In this document: positions 18,031 through 28,516 of the stretch, in pieces
Layout of the letters: each line of letters starts with the position of its first letter
How positions within the stretch are numbered: the first letter of the stretch is position 1
NCBI GenBank assembly: GCA_900104565.1
Contig: LT629951.1
Location: forward strand, 206,563 to 270,562
Direction of reading: 5' to 3'
Length of the DNA: 64,000 bases
Source of the DNA: Ruminococcaceae bacterium Marseille-P2935
GTDB taxonomy: Bacteria > Bacillota > Clostridia > Oscillospirales > Ruminococcaceae
The notes under the pieces: model-generated
What the model was told of the DNA's origin: nothing
Database searches by the model: none
What the model saw: the letters and a program-made list of their open reading frames with translations, nothing else
Program-made: the position numbers and the translations under genes

Positions 18031-18801
18031 TCAAACGATGCCAACCATGAAAAAGCGGGATAACCAGAGGGTAATGCCCGAGCCCAAAGCGATTGCGGCA
18101 CCAATCAACAATGCTTCGGTCAGTTTAATCATACCGGCAATCAGGTCCCCACCAATAATATCACGCATAAAATTAGTCAGCTCCACTCCGGGAACCAGGT
18201 TCATCAGGGCACCTATTATTATTTTATCCACATTTGTGCCAAGTCCAATGCCAACCCCAAACAGTGCAGCGGCGGCAGAAAAGGCACTGCTGGCCACGTT
18301 GACGAAAAACGCATTGGTATTAAATTTGGTAAGGAATACGCCGGTAAGCTTAATGATAAGGCCGCAAAATACCGAACAAAGCCCGTCAAGAATGCTTCCG
18401 CCAAAAAACAGAGTGAAGAAAAATGAGGTAAGCGCATAGGCAATTAGTAAAACCGGCAGTGAAAAAGCGGGCCGGCCGGAAATTTGACACAGCTGTGCCT
18501 GAATATAGTTAAAGTCAGGGCATTCACAGCAGACATTGCGGCTCAGCCGGTTAAGCTCATCTACCCTTACCAAGTCCATATGTAAAGCGCGCAGGCGCTT
18601 GGTTTTGGTAATACAGTGCCCCTCGGGCGTAGTGATTGTTACTACAATAAAGGAGGGAATGGCAAATATTTCTTTTTCGGACACACCGTAGGCAGTTAGA
18701 ATACGGTCAATGGTTTCTTCTACCCGGTAAATTTCGGCACCATTTTGCAGCAGCAGGTAACCTAAATCGGCCGAAACTGCCAGCAGCTGCTCGTAATTCA
18801 A
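18031..18801 (-). CDS. Threonine/serine exporter family protein, large subunit (ThrE/YjjP type, DUF1212)
   Basis: A 256-residue membrane protein. The soluble N-terminal part (about 1-110) carries the family features NGAEIYRVEETI and LVRVDELNRLSR; the C-terminal part has four to five hydrophobic helices with NLVPGVELTNFMRDIIGGD, matching the DUF1212/YjjP family. Translation starts at TTG 18801, with GAGGGGG a few bases upstream. It should form the exporter with the YjjB-type protein encoded downstream on the same strand. Substrate unknown. Confidence 0.83.
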   Translation of the reverse strand: MNYEQLLAVSADLGYLLLQNGAEIYRVEETIDRILTAYGVSEKEIFAIPSFIVVTITTPEGHCITKTKRLRALHMDLVRVDELNRLSRNVCCECPDFNYIQAQLCQISGRPAFSLPVLLIAYALTSFFFTLFFGGSILDGLCSVFCGLIIKLTGVFLTKFNTNAFFVNVASSAFSAAAALFGVGIGLGTNVDKIIIGALMNLVPGVELTNFMRDIIGGDLIAGMIKLTEALLIGAAIALGSGITLWLSRFFMVGIV

Positions 18802-18992
18802 AACAACCCCCTCTTTCTTTCAAAACTCATTTTACAAACCAAGTTTATCACACGAAAAGCTGTGTTACAATCCGAAAAGCTTTATAATTTCTTAACATTT
18901 GATTCGTGCACGAGGTAGGCTTTTATGCTATACTTATCCTTGTCATAAAATGCTTGTCCTGCGCCAGCGGGGAATCTATGGGAGGAACATTC

Positions 18993-20054
18993 ATGCTTCA
19001 GCAACCGAACCGGTTAGGTGGCGGCTTTGTACCGGAACAAAAAGAATATGTTTACATTCCCGGGGTAGGGTTTCCGCCTGCGCCCAAAGTTGCTCCGCAG
19101 ATTATTGCGCTGAAACGCACCGCCATTTTGCTGGGAACTTCACTGTTATTTTATTTGATTATCAGCATGCTGCTGCCAGTTGTTCTTTATGGGCTGGCCC
19201 AGCGTTTTATGTACCGCCTTATGGTGGGTGGTGTGGTCAGCTCAGGTATTTCCCTGGAATTTGTCTCCGAGCTAATTAGTACAGTGTGCTACCTGGTACA
19301 ATTTTTGGTACCCTTTTGTGTATATTGCGCGGTGATGCATATGCCCTCGGCGGTGGCTTTTCCGTCCAGAATACCCGATTCTTCGATTGCCTTGCCGGCA
19401 GTACCGATTGCTTTGGGCGTTTCGGTGATTGCAGGAACAAGCGTAGGGGTAGTCCAACAGGTTTTCCAGCAGTTTGGGGTTGTTCCGGTAGCGCCTGATT
19501 ATGCTCCTCCGGGGAATATGGCAGCTTTTGTGCTTTATGCAGTGCAGCTGGCGGTTTTTGCCCCATTGGTGGAAGAATTTGTGTTTCGGGGTGCAATTAT
19601 GCAATCTCTTCGCCAATTTGGCGATACCTTTGCGCTGGTAATCTCCTCCTTGATATTTGCAATGCTGCATATGAACATGGTACAGTTTCCCTATGCATTT
19701 TTGATGGGGCTAACCATTGGCTATTTTGTTTTGCGCACCAGCTCTATCTGGACAGGAATTTTTATCCATATGGCAAACAATGGAATATCACTTGTTTTTA
19801 CAATAGTAGACCCTGTGCTTGATGACAGTACGTATATATTACTCTATTATATACTAAATGCAATACTGCTTCTTGCAGCCTTGCTCTGCGCAGTATTCAT
19901 GCTGCGCAGCCATCGAAATATGTTTACCATGTCCAAACAAGGCTCGGTGATTCAAGAAAAAATTAAATACCGGGTTTTCCTGTTATGCGTGCCTATGCTG
20001 GCGGTTATTGTTCTGTGCGGGTATTATATTCTGCAAAATTTCCAAAAAGTATAA
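18993..20054 (+). CDS. CPBP family intramembrane metalloprotease
   Basis: A 353-residue multi-pass membrane protein of the CAAX/ABI (CPBP) family. The three family motifs are visible: EEFVFRG (about residue 190), FAMLHMN and FIHMANN, supplying the glutamates and histidines thought to bind zinc. ATG 18993 follows GGAGGAA, removing 29 residues of the longer frame. The N-terminal 45 residues are polar and cytoplasmic and include a proline-rich piece. Such proteins process prenylated or signal-bearing proteins, or confer bacteriocin self-immunity; the target here is unknown. Confidence 0.85.
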   Translation: MLQQPNRLGGGFVPEQKEYVYIPGVGFPPAPKVAPQIIALKRTAILLGTSLLFYLIISMLLPVVLYGLAQRFMYRLMVGGVVSSGISLEFVSELISTVCYLVQFLVPFCVYCAVMHMPSAVAFPSRIPDSSIALPAVPIALGVSVIAGTSVGVVQQVFQQFGVVPVAPDYAPPGNMAAFVLYAVQLAVFAPLVEEFVFRGAIMQSLRQFGDTFALVISSLIFAMLHMNMVQFPYAFLMGLTIGYFVLRTSSIWTGIFIHMANNGISLVFTIVDPVLDDSTYILLYYILNAILLLAALLCAVFMLRSHRNMFTMSKQGSVIQEKIKYRVFLLCVPMLAVIVLCGYYILQNFQKV

Positions 20055-20518
20055 TGATAGCAGACAGGATTGCAGTATAGGAAATATTGGCAGCGAACGG
20101 CTTTGTTGTTAAGAGCCCGTCATAAAAAAGGCATGATAGATCAAATACAAGTGAGCGGGTCCTTAACCCTGCAAGGGGAAGGGATGCGCTCTTTTTGCAA
20201 AGGCAGCTGCAGAAAAACTGCTTGAAGCAGTACTTTAACACAAGCTGGCCCGCTTTTAGTCGGCCAACCGGGTAAATTTGTTGGTTCCCGGGCGGAGACT
20301 TCCTTGATGGCAAACCTTGTAAATTTTTTATATGGTGCAGCCAACTGTTATAAAGTTTGGCGGCCGGTTTATAGAATACGGCTGAAAAGCTGATGATTTT
20401 GGGGGGATAGTCTGTACCGAGGAATACGGCAAGCAGAATAGTACCGTTTTTAAGCATTGGTGAATCATGCCCGGCTATCCACAGGAAAGCAGCATGTTGA
20501 AAAAAGGAGGAGACAGCA
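20055..20518. other. 464-nt gene-free stretch before tadA
   Basis: No gene supported on either strand. A minus-strand open frame spans it and both neighbouring gene ends, but has no ribosome binding site or family resemblance. Confidence 0.4.
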
Positions 20519-20980
20519 GTGGCTTCAGAAGATGATAACCGTTTTATGGAGTATGCCATTTTGTTGGGAGAAAAAGCGGCAGCATTGGGCGAAGTACCGG
20601 TAGGTGCTGTGGTTGTGAAAGATAACGAGATAATCGGAGAAGGTTATAATCTGCGGGAAACAGGGAAAAACCCACTGACCCATGCCGAAATGATTGCCAT
20701 TCATTATGCCTGTGAAAAACTGGGTGGCTGGAGACTTTCCGGCTGTACCCTTTACGTGACGCTGGAACCCTGCCCCATGTGTGCAGGCGCAATCGTAAAC
20801 AGCCGGATTGACCGGGTAGTATTTGGCGCGCCAGACCCAAAAGCCGGCTGCTGCGGGTCGGTGATTAACCTGTTTGCTCTGCCGTTTAATCATAGGCCTG
20901 CCTTGTCAGCAGGGGTTTTGGAAGAGGAGTGCCGGGTACTTCTGCAGCAATTTTTTAAACAGCTTCGCAAAAAAAATTAG
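20519..20980 (+). CDS. tadA: tRNA-specific adenosine deaminase
   Basis: A 153-residue zinc deaminase that converts adenosine-34 of tRNA-Arg(ACG) to inosine. Zinc ligands are His55 and the catalytic Glu57 in HAEM, and Cys85 and Cys88 in PCPMC. The RNA-binding C-terminal tail with LNLFALPFN-like spacing is present (INLFALPFNH). Translation starts at GTG 20519 behind AAGGAGGAG. The usual Firmicute neighbours of tadA (SRP RNA, dnaX) are not seen downstream. Confidence 0.93.
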   Translation: MASEDDNRFMEYAILLGEKAAALGEVPVGAVVVKDNEIIGEGYNLRETGKNPLTHAEMIAIHYACEKLGGWRLSGCTLYVTLEPCPMCAGAIVNSRIDRVVFGAPDPKAGCCGSVINLFALPFNHRPALSAGVLEEECRVLLQQFFKQLRKKN

Positions 20981-21135
20981 TTTCCCGATTTTAAAGTCAA
21001 ATATATTTCATGTTACACATCCATTCCCCTACCCTAGCACGTGACCTCTTTTAATGGGGCGCGGTTGTGCGGGGGGAGGCTGGGGCGGTGTTGGTATTAG
21101 CAAAAGTGGCCTTTGGGCAAAGAAGGGATTCCCCC

Positions 21136-21158
21136 TTTCCACCGGCAATCGGTGGAAA
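21136..21158 (+). other. Perfect hairpin beside DnaA-box-like sequence
   Basis: A 9-bp perfect inverted repeat (21136-21144 with 21150-21158) with a GCAAT loop and no T-run, in the gene-free stretch between tadA and the converging nitrilase gene. Confidence 0.45.
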
Positions 21159-21171
21159 ACCCTGTGGAAAG

Positions 21172-21180
21172 TGTGGATAA
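21172..21180 (-). promoter_or_regulatory. Perfect DnaA box
   Basis: TGTGGATAA on the plus strand is the exact complement of the consensus DnaA box TTATCCACA. Two looser matches (TGTGGAAAG about 21163-21171 and GGTGGAAAA) lie just upstream. A single perfect box can occur by chance, so function is uncertain. Confidence 0.35.
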
Positions 21181-21207
21181 CATATACTATTTGTAGGATT
21201 TCGAAAG

Positions 21208-21247
21208 AAAAAAGGAGCCTTTTGTGTAAAGGGCTCCTTTTTTTCGC
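21208..21247. terminator. Bidirectional terminator between tadA and the nitrilase-like gene
   Basis: AAAGGAGCC (21211-21219) pairs with GGCTCCTTT (21232-21240), flanked by an A-run on the left and a T-run on the right, so it can stop transcription from either side. It lies 10 nt from the end of the minus-strand gene. Confidence 0.88.
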
Positions 21248-21256
21248 GTAAATAAG

Positions 21257-22297
21257 CTATTTTTCGTAACTGCTTAAAAGATACTCTTTGTAAAATTCCG
21301 TATTGGTATCGTAGGTATAAATGTTGAAAACTTCCCCCTGCTTTTCCAGGTCCAAGCGCACCAATGCAAACGGCGGGGCCCCCTCTTCCTCTGTTACCCG
21401 TGCCATTACGCCGTCCTTCTCCCGTGTAATGGGAAATGGCGCCAAAACCGAGGAAACACCGTTGAAGTCAGTGCCGATCCGGCTTCCTCCCAGCAGGTGA
21501 GATTTTAAAATAAACAAATTGCCTTCGGCAGCCCGAATCATAGAAAGATCGGTTTCGCCGGCAGGTTTTGCCCATCCGGTGCAAAGCAAACTGGTTCCCT
21601 GACGGGACAGTATTTTAACCGGTTCAAAGTATTGCAGGTCATTCCCTGCAAGCATTGCCGCCCGGCCAAGTTCACAATCAAAGGCTTCCAGCTTTTTGCC
21701 CGGCTCTATTCCCAGCATTTTTTCCACAGAAGATAAATGAATTTTGTCGTAGGTGGACACAATTTCTCCGGAGGAACTGAAAAAATAAAACCGATTGTAA
21801 ATTTTATCGTCCTCCATTACCAATGCACTGCCGGCCATAATAGGAATAGCAAACCGGCCGGAGAGCTGTTCCATACTATACAAAAAAGCATCTAATACAG
21901 GGGCGATTAAATTATCCGCCATAGAGCGGAATTCTTCCTTTAAGCCCGAATCGCCGGCACGAATCAGCTCCGCCAGTTTAAGCGCTGTTTTTTCAAAAGA
22001 AGGCAGAGCGAAGGCCGGCAGTACACCGCTGTATTCGGGAAAACAAATGAGCTGTGCACCGCCGCCTGCCGCTGCGCGCACAAGCTGTTCCAACTGCGAT
22101 AGATAATCCCCAATCGAAGAATAATTTTGGATTTCCAGGGGACAGACAGCCACCTTTACGTTATTGGGAGAGACAAACTCTAAATTTTTACAGGGGTCTA
22201 TATGCAGACGGTCCATACTTTTAGAAATTTTAGATATTGATATTTTAGAGGTCATCAAATATTGTAAAAAGCCTAAGCTAAAATCATTTTTTGCCAT
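21257..22297 (-). CDS. Nitrilase-fold protein lacking the catalytic cysteine (copy 1)
   Basis: A 346-residue member of the carbon-nitrogen hydrolase superfamily. After about 45 extra N-terminal residues, the core begins NVKVAVCPLEIQN. The catalytic glutamate (LICFPEYSG) and lysine (YDKIHLSS) are in place, but where the family has the nucleophile in a GR...ICYD motif this protein reads GRAAMLAGND, so the cysteine is glycine. It should therefore not hydrolyse amides by the normal mechanism and may act as a binding or regulatory protein. The next gene upstream on the same strand encodes a second degenerate copy; the gap is about 300 nt between coding ends when measured to its start, and only 96 nt between its stop and this frame. 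The start is ATG 22297; a weak ribosome binding site is seen. Confidence 0.75.
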   Translation of the reverse strand: MAKNDFSLGFLQYLMTSKISISKISKSMDRLHIDPCKNLEFVSPNNVKVAVCPLEIQNYSSIGDYLSQLEQLVRAAAGGGAQLICFPEYSGVLPAFALPSFEKTALKLAELIRAGDSGLKEEFRSMADNLIAPVLDAFLYSMEQLSGRFAIPIMAGSALVMEDDKIYNRFYFFSSSGEIVSTYDKIHLSSVEKMLGIEPGKKLEAFDCELGRAAMLAGNDLQYFEPVKILSRQGTSLLCTGWAKPAGETDLSMIRAAEGNLFILKSHLLGGSRIGTDFNGVSSVLAPFPITREKDGVMARVTEEEGAPPFALVRLDLEKQGEVFNIYTYDTNTEFYKEYLLSSYEK

Positions 22298-22393
22298 GCT
22301 ATGCTCCGTTCTGCCGTATGCTGCGGCTGATTTTTAAAAGGTTCGAAGGCACATAGGGTACGATAGACGAATGACTAAGATTATAAAATAGCC

Positions 22394-23092
22394 CTACCGT
22401 TCCAGTTCGGCGGCATAGGCCCGGTAAACGTCCGGGCGGCAGCCTTGCTCCAATTTACTGCGCCGTGCCATTATGGCCGGGTCATCCAGGTCAATCGAAA
22501 GCATCACCGGCAGGTCGGTTCCAAGAGGCAGCAAAAACTGCTCCTCTCGCCTGGCAGTTTCTTTTCCAGCCAGAATACAGCGGCTGTTATTATTGACGTT
22601 AACTACAGTTGCCCCATAGGACATGGCAGCATTATATGCCCCCTGTAAAATGGTGTGCATACCGTAATCGACAAATTCAATGTATTGAGAGGAGATAATC
22701 AGCTTTGCACCCCGCATGACGGCACTTCGCAGCACTTCCGGGTGATAAATATCCACATCAACACACAAAAAAATACGGCCAAACGGGGTGTCGTATAAAT
22801 CCAGGTCGGTAGAGCGCTTAAGCGCGGTTTGGTAGGTAAGGTTTAAATGGGTGGCACGCTGCACCCCAATTACCTGGCCGTCCGGCCCTATGAATGCCAT
22901 ACATAAAAAGTTGGTGGCAACAAATCGGCCGGTTACTAAATACACATTGTATTCTTTTGCATAATTAATACATTTTTTAATATATCGAGGCGCCTCATAT
23001 TCGGCGGTATAATTTTTAATGTCAGAAAAAACCACCATCTGAGTTCCCTCAAGGGGTGGCTGAAATGGCTGTGTTAGCCCCAACGACAGCAT
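22394..23092 (-). CDS. Degenerate nitrilase-fold protein lacking all catalytic residues (copy 2)
   Basis: A 232-residue relative of the carbon-nitrogen hydrolase superfamily. ATG 23092 is chosen because AAGGAG lies 9 nt before it; the longer frame upstream has no support. It begins near the second strand of the fold, so about 30 N-terminal residues of the family are absent. The glutamate position reads MVVFSDI instead of VFPE, the lysine position reads QRATHLN instead of RKTHL, and the nucleophile position reads GRIFLCVDVD, which puts aspartate where cysteine belongs (the cysteine two residues earlier is in the strand). The rest (HPEVLRSAVMRGAKLI, NVNNNSRC) follows the family well, so it is a maintained fold rather than a random pseudogene. 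Probably co-transcribed with copy 1. Confidence 0.7.
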   Translation of the reverse strand: MLSLGLTQPFQPPLEGTQMVVFSDIKNYTAEYEAPRYIKKCINYAKEYNVYLVTGRFVATNFLCMAFIGPDGQVIGVQRATHLNLTYQTALKRSTDLDLYDTPFGRIFLCVDVDIYHPEVLRSAVMRGAKLIISSQYIEFVDYGMHTILQGAYNAAMSYGATVVNVNNNSRCILAGKETARREEQFLLPLGTDLPVMLSIDLDDPAIMARRSKLEQGCRPDVYRAYAAELER

Positions 23093-23861
23093 GATATCCG
23101 GCTCCTTTCTTTTTTTGCGGTGTGTATCAAGTTCCGGCAGGCATTGTCGGAATGAAAAACCTCTACGTTTTAAAAGGTTTTTCTCTTGCTTGTACTTCTT
23201 ATTATACAGGAAAGCAACCCTCCGGACAACGCAAAATAACCCCTTCTTCGGCAAATTTCATAAATTTTTTATGAGGTTTTCCTCCCCCATCTGTAAGTGA
23301 GGGCAGTTATGCAGCAAAAGGGTTAAAGGTTCCCTACCCCAATGCCAAGTGATGCAGGAAGAAAAAAACAAATAAGGAAAGCTTTTGTTTTTTCTGGCAG
23401 GAATAGCGTTTGAAAATAATGGCTGTTTTCAAAAGAAGTAACGGGCAAATTATAGAACATGGAAGGTACGGTTTTTGCAGTAAGCTCCTGTGTAAGATGA
23501 GCGGCATTCAAGCATGGCGGTACAATGAGGTTTGGCTCTGCAGCTGACAGGTACTGAAAAATGCCCCGCATGATGATTGTTGGTTTGCCAATCATCCCGT
23601 CAATCACTAACGCATTAGGTCTGTTTTTTGCTTCTGCCATTTTTTAACCCTTACCTTTGCCGTCAACCGTATTGTATGGAAGAACAGCCGGTTAAGAAGT
23701 GATACCCTTTCGCTTTTGAGCATTTAAAAGACGAATTTTGTAGCGAAAATTACCCGATAAACAGCTTTTGCCGTTGCAGTACCTGCAGTGCGGCAATAAA
23801 AACATCCCGCTTTCCGGACCTTATATACATCAGCTTAAACGGGCGGTATCAAACAAATAAA
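23093..23861. other. 770-nt stretch without a supported gene
   Basis: Between the nitrilase pair and purA. A 105-codon minus-strand frame (23323-23640) begins behind a weak AAGGG site and looks coding-like only in its first 35 residues (ALVIDGMIGKPTIIMRG); it may be a gene remnant but is not supported further. Confidence 0.35.
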
Positions 23862-23903
23862 CAATAAAAAAGCATCACCGGAGTTTTGGTAAAAACTCCG
23901 GTG
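23862..23903 (-). terminator. Terminator of purA
   Basis: Read on the minus strand, CACCGGAGTTTT pairs with AAAACTCCGGTG (plus coordinates 23876-23887 and 23892-23903), followed by ATGCTTTTTT. It lies 14 nt after the purA stop. Confidence 0.92.
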
Positions 23904-23916
23904 GCAAAAGAAAACA

Positions 23917-25620
<1,704 letters not shown>

Positions 25621-26064
25621 ATGGCTTTAACCCCAAAAGATTATGAACAGATGAATAAAAAGGCGTCTCCCCCCACTAAAAGCTATCTAACAATTCCCAT
25701 GGCATTTTTAATAGGTGGGCTTATTTGCACATTAGGGCAATTTTTAACCAACCTGTATACTATGCTGGGGCTGGTAAAAGAAATCGCCTCTGCAAGCACA
25801 TCGATTACCCTGATATTTTTGGCGGCGCTGCTGACCGGGCTGAACGTATTTGACAATATTGCTAAGGTAGCTGGAGCCGGTACATTGGTACCCATTACGG
25901 GCTTTTCCAATGCAGTGGCAGCCCCTGCGCTGGAATTTAAAAGTGAGGGGCTGATTTTAGGCGTAGGTGCTAAAATGTTCACCATAGCGGGGCCGGTTAT
26001 TGTGTATGGCACCGTTGCATCGGTAATTTATGGGATTATTCTATATGTTTTTAAGCTTTATTAA
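25621..26064 (+). CDS. spoVAC: Stage V sporulation protein AC
   Basis: A 147-residue membrane protein of the SpoVA dipicolinic acid channel in the spore inner membrane; in Bacillus SpoVAC acts as a mechanosensitive channel. It has about four hydrophobic helices and family segments AGAGTLVPITGFSNAVAAP and LGVGAKMFTIAGPVIVYG. ATG 25621 follows GGAGGAAAGGTG. As in other Clostridia, only the AC-AD-AE core is present. It is 165 nt from spoVAD. Confidence 0.95.
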   Translation: MALTPKDYEQMNKKASPPTKSYLTIPMAFLIGGLICTLGQFLTNLYTMLGLVKEIASASTSITLIFLAALLTGLNVFDNIAKVAGAGTLVPITGFSNAVAAPALEFKSEGLILGVGAKMFTIAGPVIVYGTVASVIYGIILYVFKLY

Positions 26065-26229
26065 AAATGTTTCTAAAACTTAAGCCCTTTAAACGGTGCT
26101 GGTGAAAAATAGGGCCTTTACCGGCTTTTTAAGGAATCACTATGCCATAACCGTTTTAATCGAACGAATTGGGCTGAGGCACAAAAATTAAATTTTACAT
26201 GCCGCGAAACGGCAGAATGGAGAGATTAT

Positions 26230-27246
26230 ATGGCAACCCGAGTTGGAAAATACACAATCCGTATGGACAACCCACCCTCAATCATCGGCTTTGCCGCTGT
26301 AGGTTCCAAAATGGAATCAGAGGGGCCGCTGGCGCAGAATTTTGATCTGCTCTGTCCGGATTCCACCCTGGGGGAACAGACCTGGGAAAAGGCAGAAAGC
26401 CGCCTGCAGAAGGACGCGGTAAATACCGCTCTTTCCAAATGTCAGCTTTCCCCGCCTGATATTGATGTCATTTTTGCAGGAGACCTGCTGAACCAGTGTA
26501 TTGGTTCTACCTATGGGCTGAGGGATTTGGGAATCCCTTTTGTAGGCCTTTATGGCGCCTGCTCCACCATGGCCGAAAGTTTGAGTATGGCATCCCTGTT
26601 CATTGAAGGGAAAATGGCGTGCCGCACACTGGCGGTTACCTCTTCTCACTTCTGTTCGGCCGAACGGCAGTTCCGTTTTCCGCTGGAGTATGGGGGCGTG
26701 CGCACCCCAACCGCCCAGTGGACAGCCACTGCTTCAGGCGCAGCAGTCGTGGGGGAAAAAGTTTCTCCGCCCTACGTACGTCAGGTTTGCCTGGGCTGTA
26801 TTGAGGATTTAGGAATTAAGGATGCCAATAACATGGGTGCGGCAATGGCGCCGGCAGCAGCTAAAACCATTCAGCGGTTTTTTGAAGACACCTATACCAA
26901 TGCCGACAACTACGACCTTATTCTTACCGGGGACCTGGGGACGGTGGGTTCTGACCTAATGATTCAGTTGTTAGAGAAAGAAAATTATCAGGTTCGTGCC
27001 AAACACAAGGATTGCGGCATGATGCTTTATGATTTAAACAATCAGGATGTAGGAGCAGGCGGGTCCGGCTGCGGCTGCAGTGCCAGCGTGCTTTGTTCTA
27101 CCATTTTGCCTCAAATTAAAAACGCACAGTTAAACGATGTATTGTTTATAGCAACCGGTGCGCTGCTAAGTCCCACTTCCGTACAGCAAGGGGAGTCTAT
27201 ACCGGGTATCGCCCACCTGGTGCACCTATCCTCCCGGGAAAAATAA
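26230..27246 (+). CDS. spoVAD: Stage V sporulation protein AD
   Basis: A 338-residue thiolase-fold protein that binds dipicolinic acid and is needed for its uptake into the spore. Family segments include FVGLYGACSTMAESL, SHFCSAERQFRFPLEYG, RTPTAQWTATA and ILTGDLGTVGSDL. The full family length is present and ATG 26230 follows ATGGAGAG. It lies between spoVAC and spoVAE on the same strand. Confidence 0.95.
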   Translation: MATRVGKYTIRMDNPPSIIGFAAVGSKMESEGPLAQNFDLLCPDSTLGEQTWEKAESRLQKDAVNTALSKCQLSPPDIDVIFAGDLLNQCIGSTYGLRDLGIPFVGLYGACSTMAESLSMASLFIEGKMACRTLAVTSSHFCSAERQFRFPLEYGGVRTPTAQWTATASGAAVVGEKVSPPYVRQVCLGCIEDLGIKDANNMGAAMAPAAAKTIQRFFEDTYTNADNYDLILTGDLGTVGSDLMIQLLEKENYQVRAKHKDCGMMLYDLNNQDVGAGGSGCGCSASVLCSTILPQIKNAQLNDVLFIATGALLSPTSVQQGESIPGIAHLVHLSSREK

Positions 27247-27495
27247 GACAGGTGTTTTCATTTCCCTATGGGGCGCAAGTGAAAAAACTGAAGTAAGCAA
27301 TGTAAATAATACAACTGGAGATTAGAGCAGGCAAAAATAGGATTCGATTGCCCATTGACAGGCAGCAAGGCATACTGGCAAAACAACGCAGCACATTTTT
27401 GGGTGCCTGCCGGTAAGTACATTTTTTTACGAGGGTTGGCTGCCGGTTTATCGGGTCGTATAAGGTGTTCAAGCAATAGAAAGGAATTATGGATT

Positions 27496-27864
27496 ATGGA
27501 AGTCTTTATGGAATATCTGAAAGCATTTTTGGTTGGCGGATTGTTCTGTGCTGTTGGCCAGGTGTTAATCGATTATACCAAACTTACTCCTGCGCGCATT
27601 CTGGTGTCCTATGTGGTGGCAGGCGTTTTACTTGGTGCTCTGGGCGTTTATAAACCCCTGGTGGAATTTGCCGGGGCGGGTGCCACGGTACCGCTTACTG
27701 GTTTTGGTTACCTGCTTTCTACCGGGGTAAAAAAAGCAGTGGCCGAAAAAGGCCTGATTGGTGTGCTTACAGGCGGTTTAACAGCATCGTCTGCAGGTAT
27801 TACGGCAGCTATTTTATTCGGTTTAATTGTTGCGCTCGTTTTTAAACCAAAAGATAAAAGCTGA
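27496..27864 (+). CDS. spoVAE: Stage V sporulation protein AE
   Basis: A 122-residue membrane protein of the SpoVA channel with about four helices and the segment AGAGATVPLTGFGYLLSTG, which resembles part of SpoVAC. ATG 27496 is chosen because AAAGGAA lies about 10 nt upstream and the homologous N-terminus (EYLKAFLVGGLFC) starts close by; ATG 27508 is an alternative. The gap from spoVAD is 249 nt, unusually long for this operon, and no terminator was found in it. Confidence 0.93.
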   Translation: MEVFMEYLKAFLVGGLFCAVGQVLIDYTKLTPARILVSYVVAGVLLGALGVYKPLVEFAGAGATVPLTGFGYLLSTGVKKAVAEKGLIGVLTGGLTASSAGITAAILFGLIVALVFKPKDKS

Positions 27865-28030
27865 AAAAGCAAACATTTTATGTGGGCAAATTCAGCGTAT
27901 GGAATGTTTTTTTACCCAATAAGCCCTTCGAAGCACCCACTATACAATACCAATTCTCTGGCTGGCGCAAATACAGTTTTTCGCAGTGTATATTACCAGG
28001 TGCATACGGCTTTTGCCATGCGGAATTTGC

Positions 28031-28065
28031 ACAAAAAAAGCCTGCCCAAAACATCGGGCAGGCTT
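28031..28065 (-). terminator. Minus-strand terminator
   Basis: AAGCCTGCCC (28038-28047) pairs with GGGCAGGCTT (28056-28065); on the minus strand it is followed by a T-run. It would end the transcript of the small membrane protein gene and rpsT upstream on that strand. Confidence 0.75.
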
Positions 28066-28255
28066 AGTGTATTATTAATAATTCCAGTTGGGATAAATGA
28101 ACATTCTGCAACATCCCTGTAATGCATGGTAAGCAGGGTTCCCCAACCTTTACGAGTGGTTCACAGGGCGTCCCCTATATCATTACCAGCGGCAGCGCGC
28201 TCCGGGTTTTACCAGGGAGGTGCCAGGCAAGAAGGGCTTATGGGTACCAATAACA

Positions 28256-28429
28256 TTAGGCCAGGCCACAATCTATATAATCTTTCCATTTTTCCTCATG
28301 TGCTTTATTGGCAGCCATGCGGTAAACAATGTAGACAGTGGCCATAATTAAAGAGGCCATCGCCATCATTAAGGGTACCGCCACAGTGAGCACGGTGACG
28401 GGAGAAGTAGCTTTGCTCTGCTTTTTCAT
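28256..28429 (-). CDS. 57-residue single-pass membrane protein
   Basis: A small minus-strand frame from ATG 28429 with AAAGGATGGTG upstream. The product starts MKKQSK, has one hydrophobic helix at about residues 10-33, then a charged tail AANKAHEEKWKDY. It lies downstream of rpsT on the same strand and ahead of a minus-strand terminator. No family recognised. Confidence 0.5.
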   Translation of the reverse strand: MKKQSKATSPVTVLTVAVPLMMAMASLIMATVYIVYRMAANKAHEEKWKDYIDCGLA

Positions 28430-28516
28430 GGAGCACCATCCTTTTGCGCCAGATATAACAAAAAAGCAGCCCAATGAACCATCGGCCTGCTTGATTTTGT
28501 TCGGTTTGAGTGGAAT

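Noticed and set aside
20005..20559. 184-codon minus-strand frame between the CPBP gene and tadA
   Set aside because: Overlaps both neighbouring genes, lacks a ribosome binding site and has no recognisable domain.
20981..21207. Possible SRP RNA gene after tadA
   Set aside because: The position is where Firmicutes often carry it, but the conserved GGAAG tetraloop segment is missing.
23323..23640. 105-codon minus-strand frame before purA
   Set aside because: Weak start signal and no family; kept only as a possible remnant in the intergenic entry.
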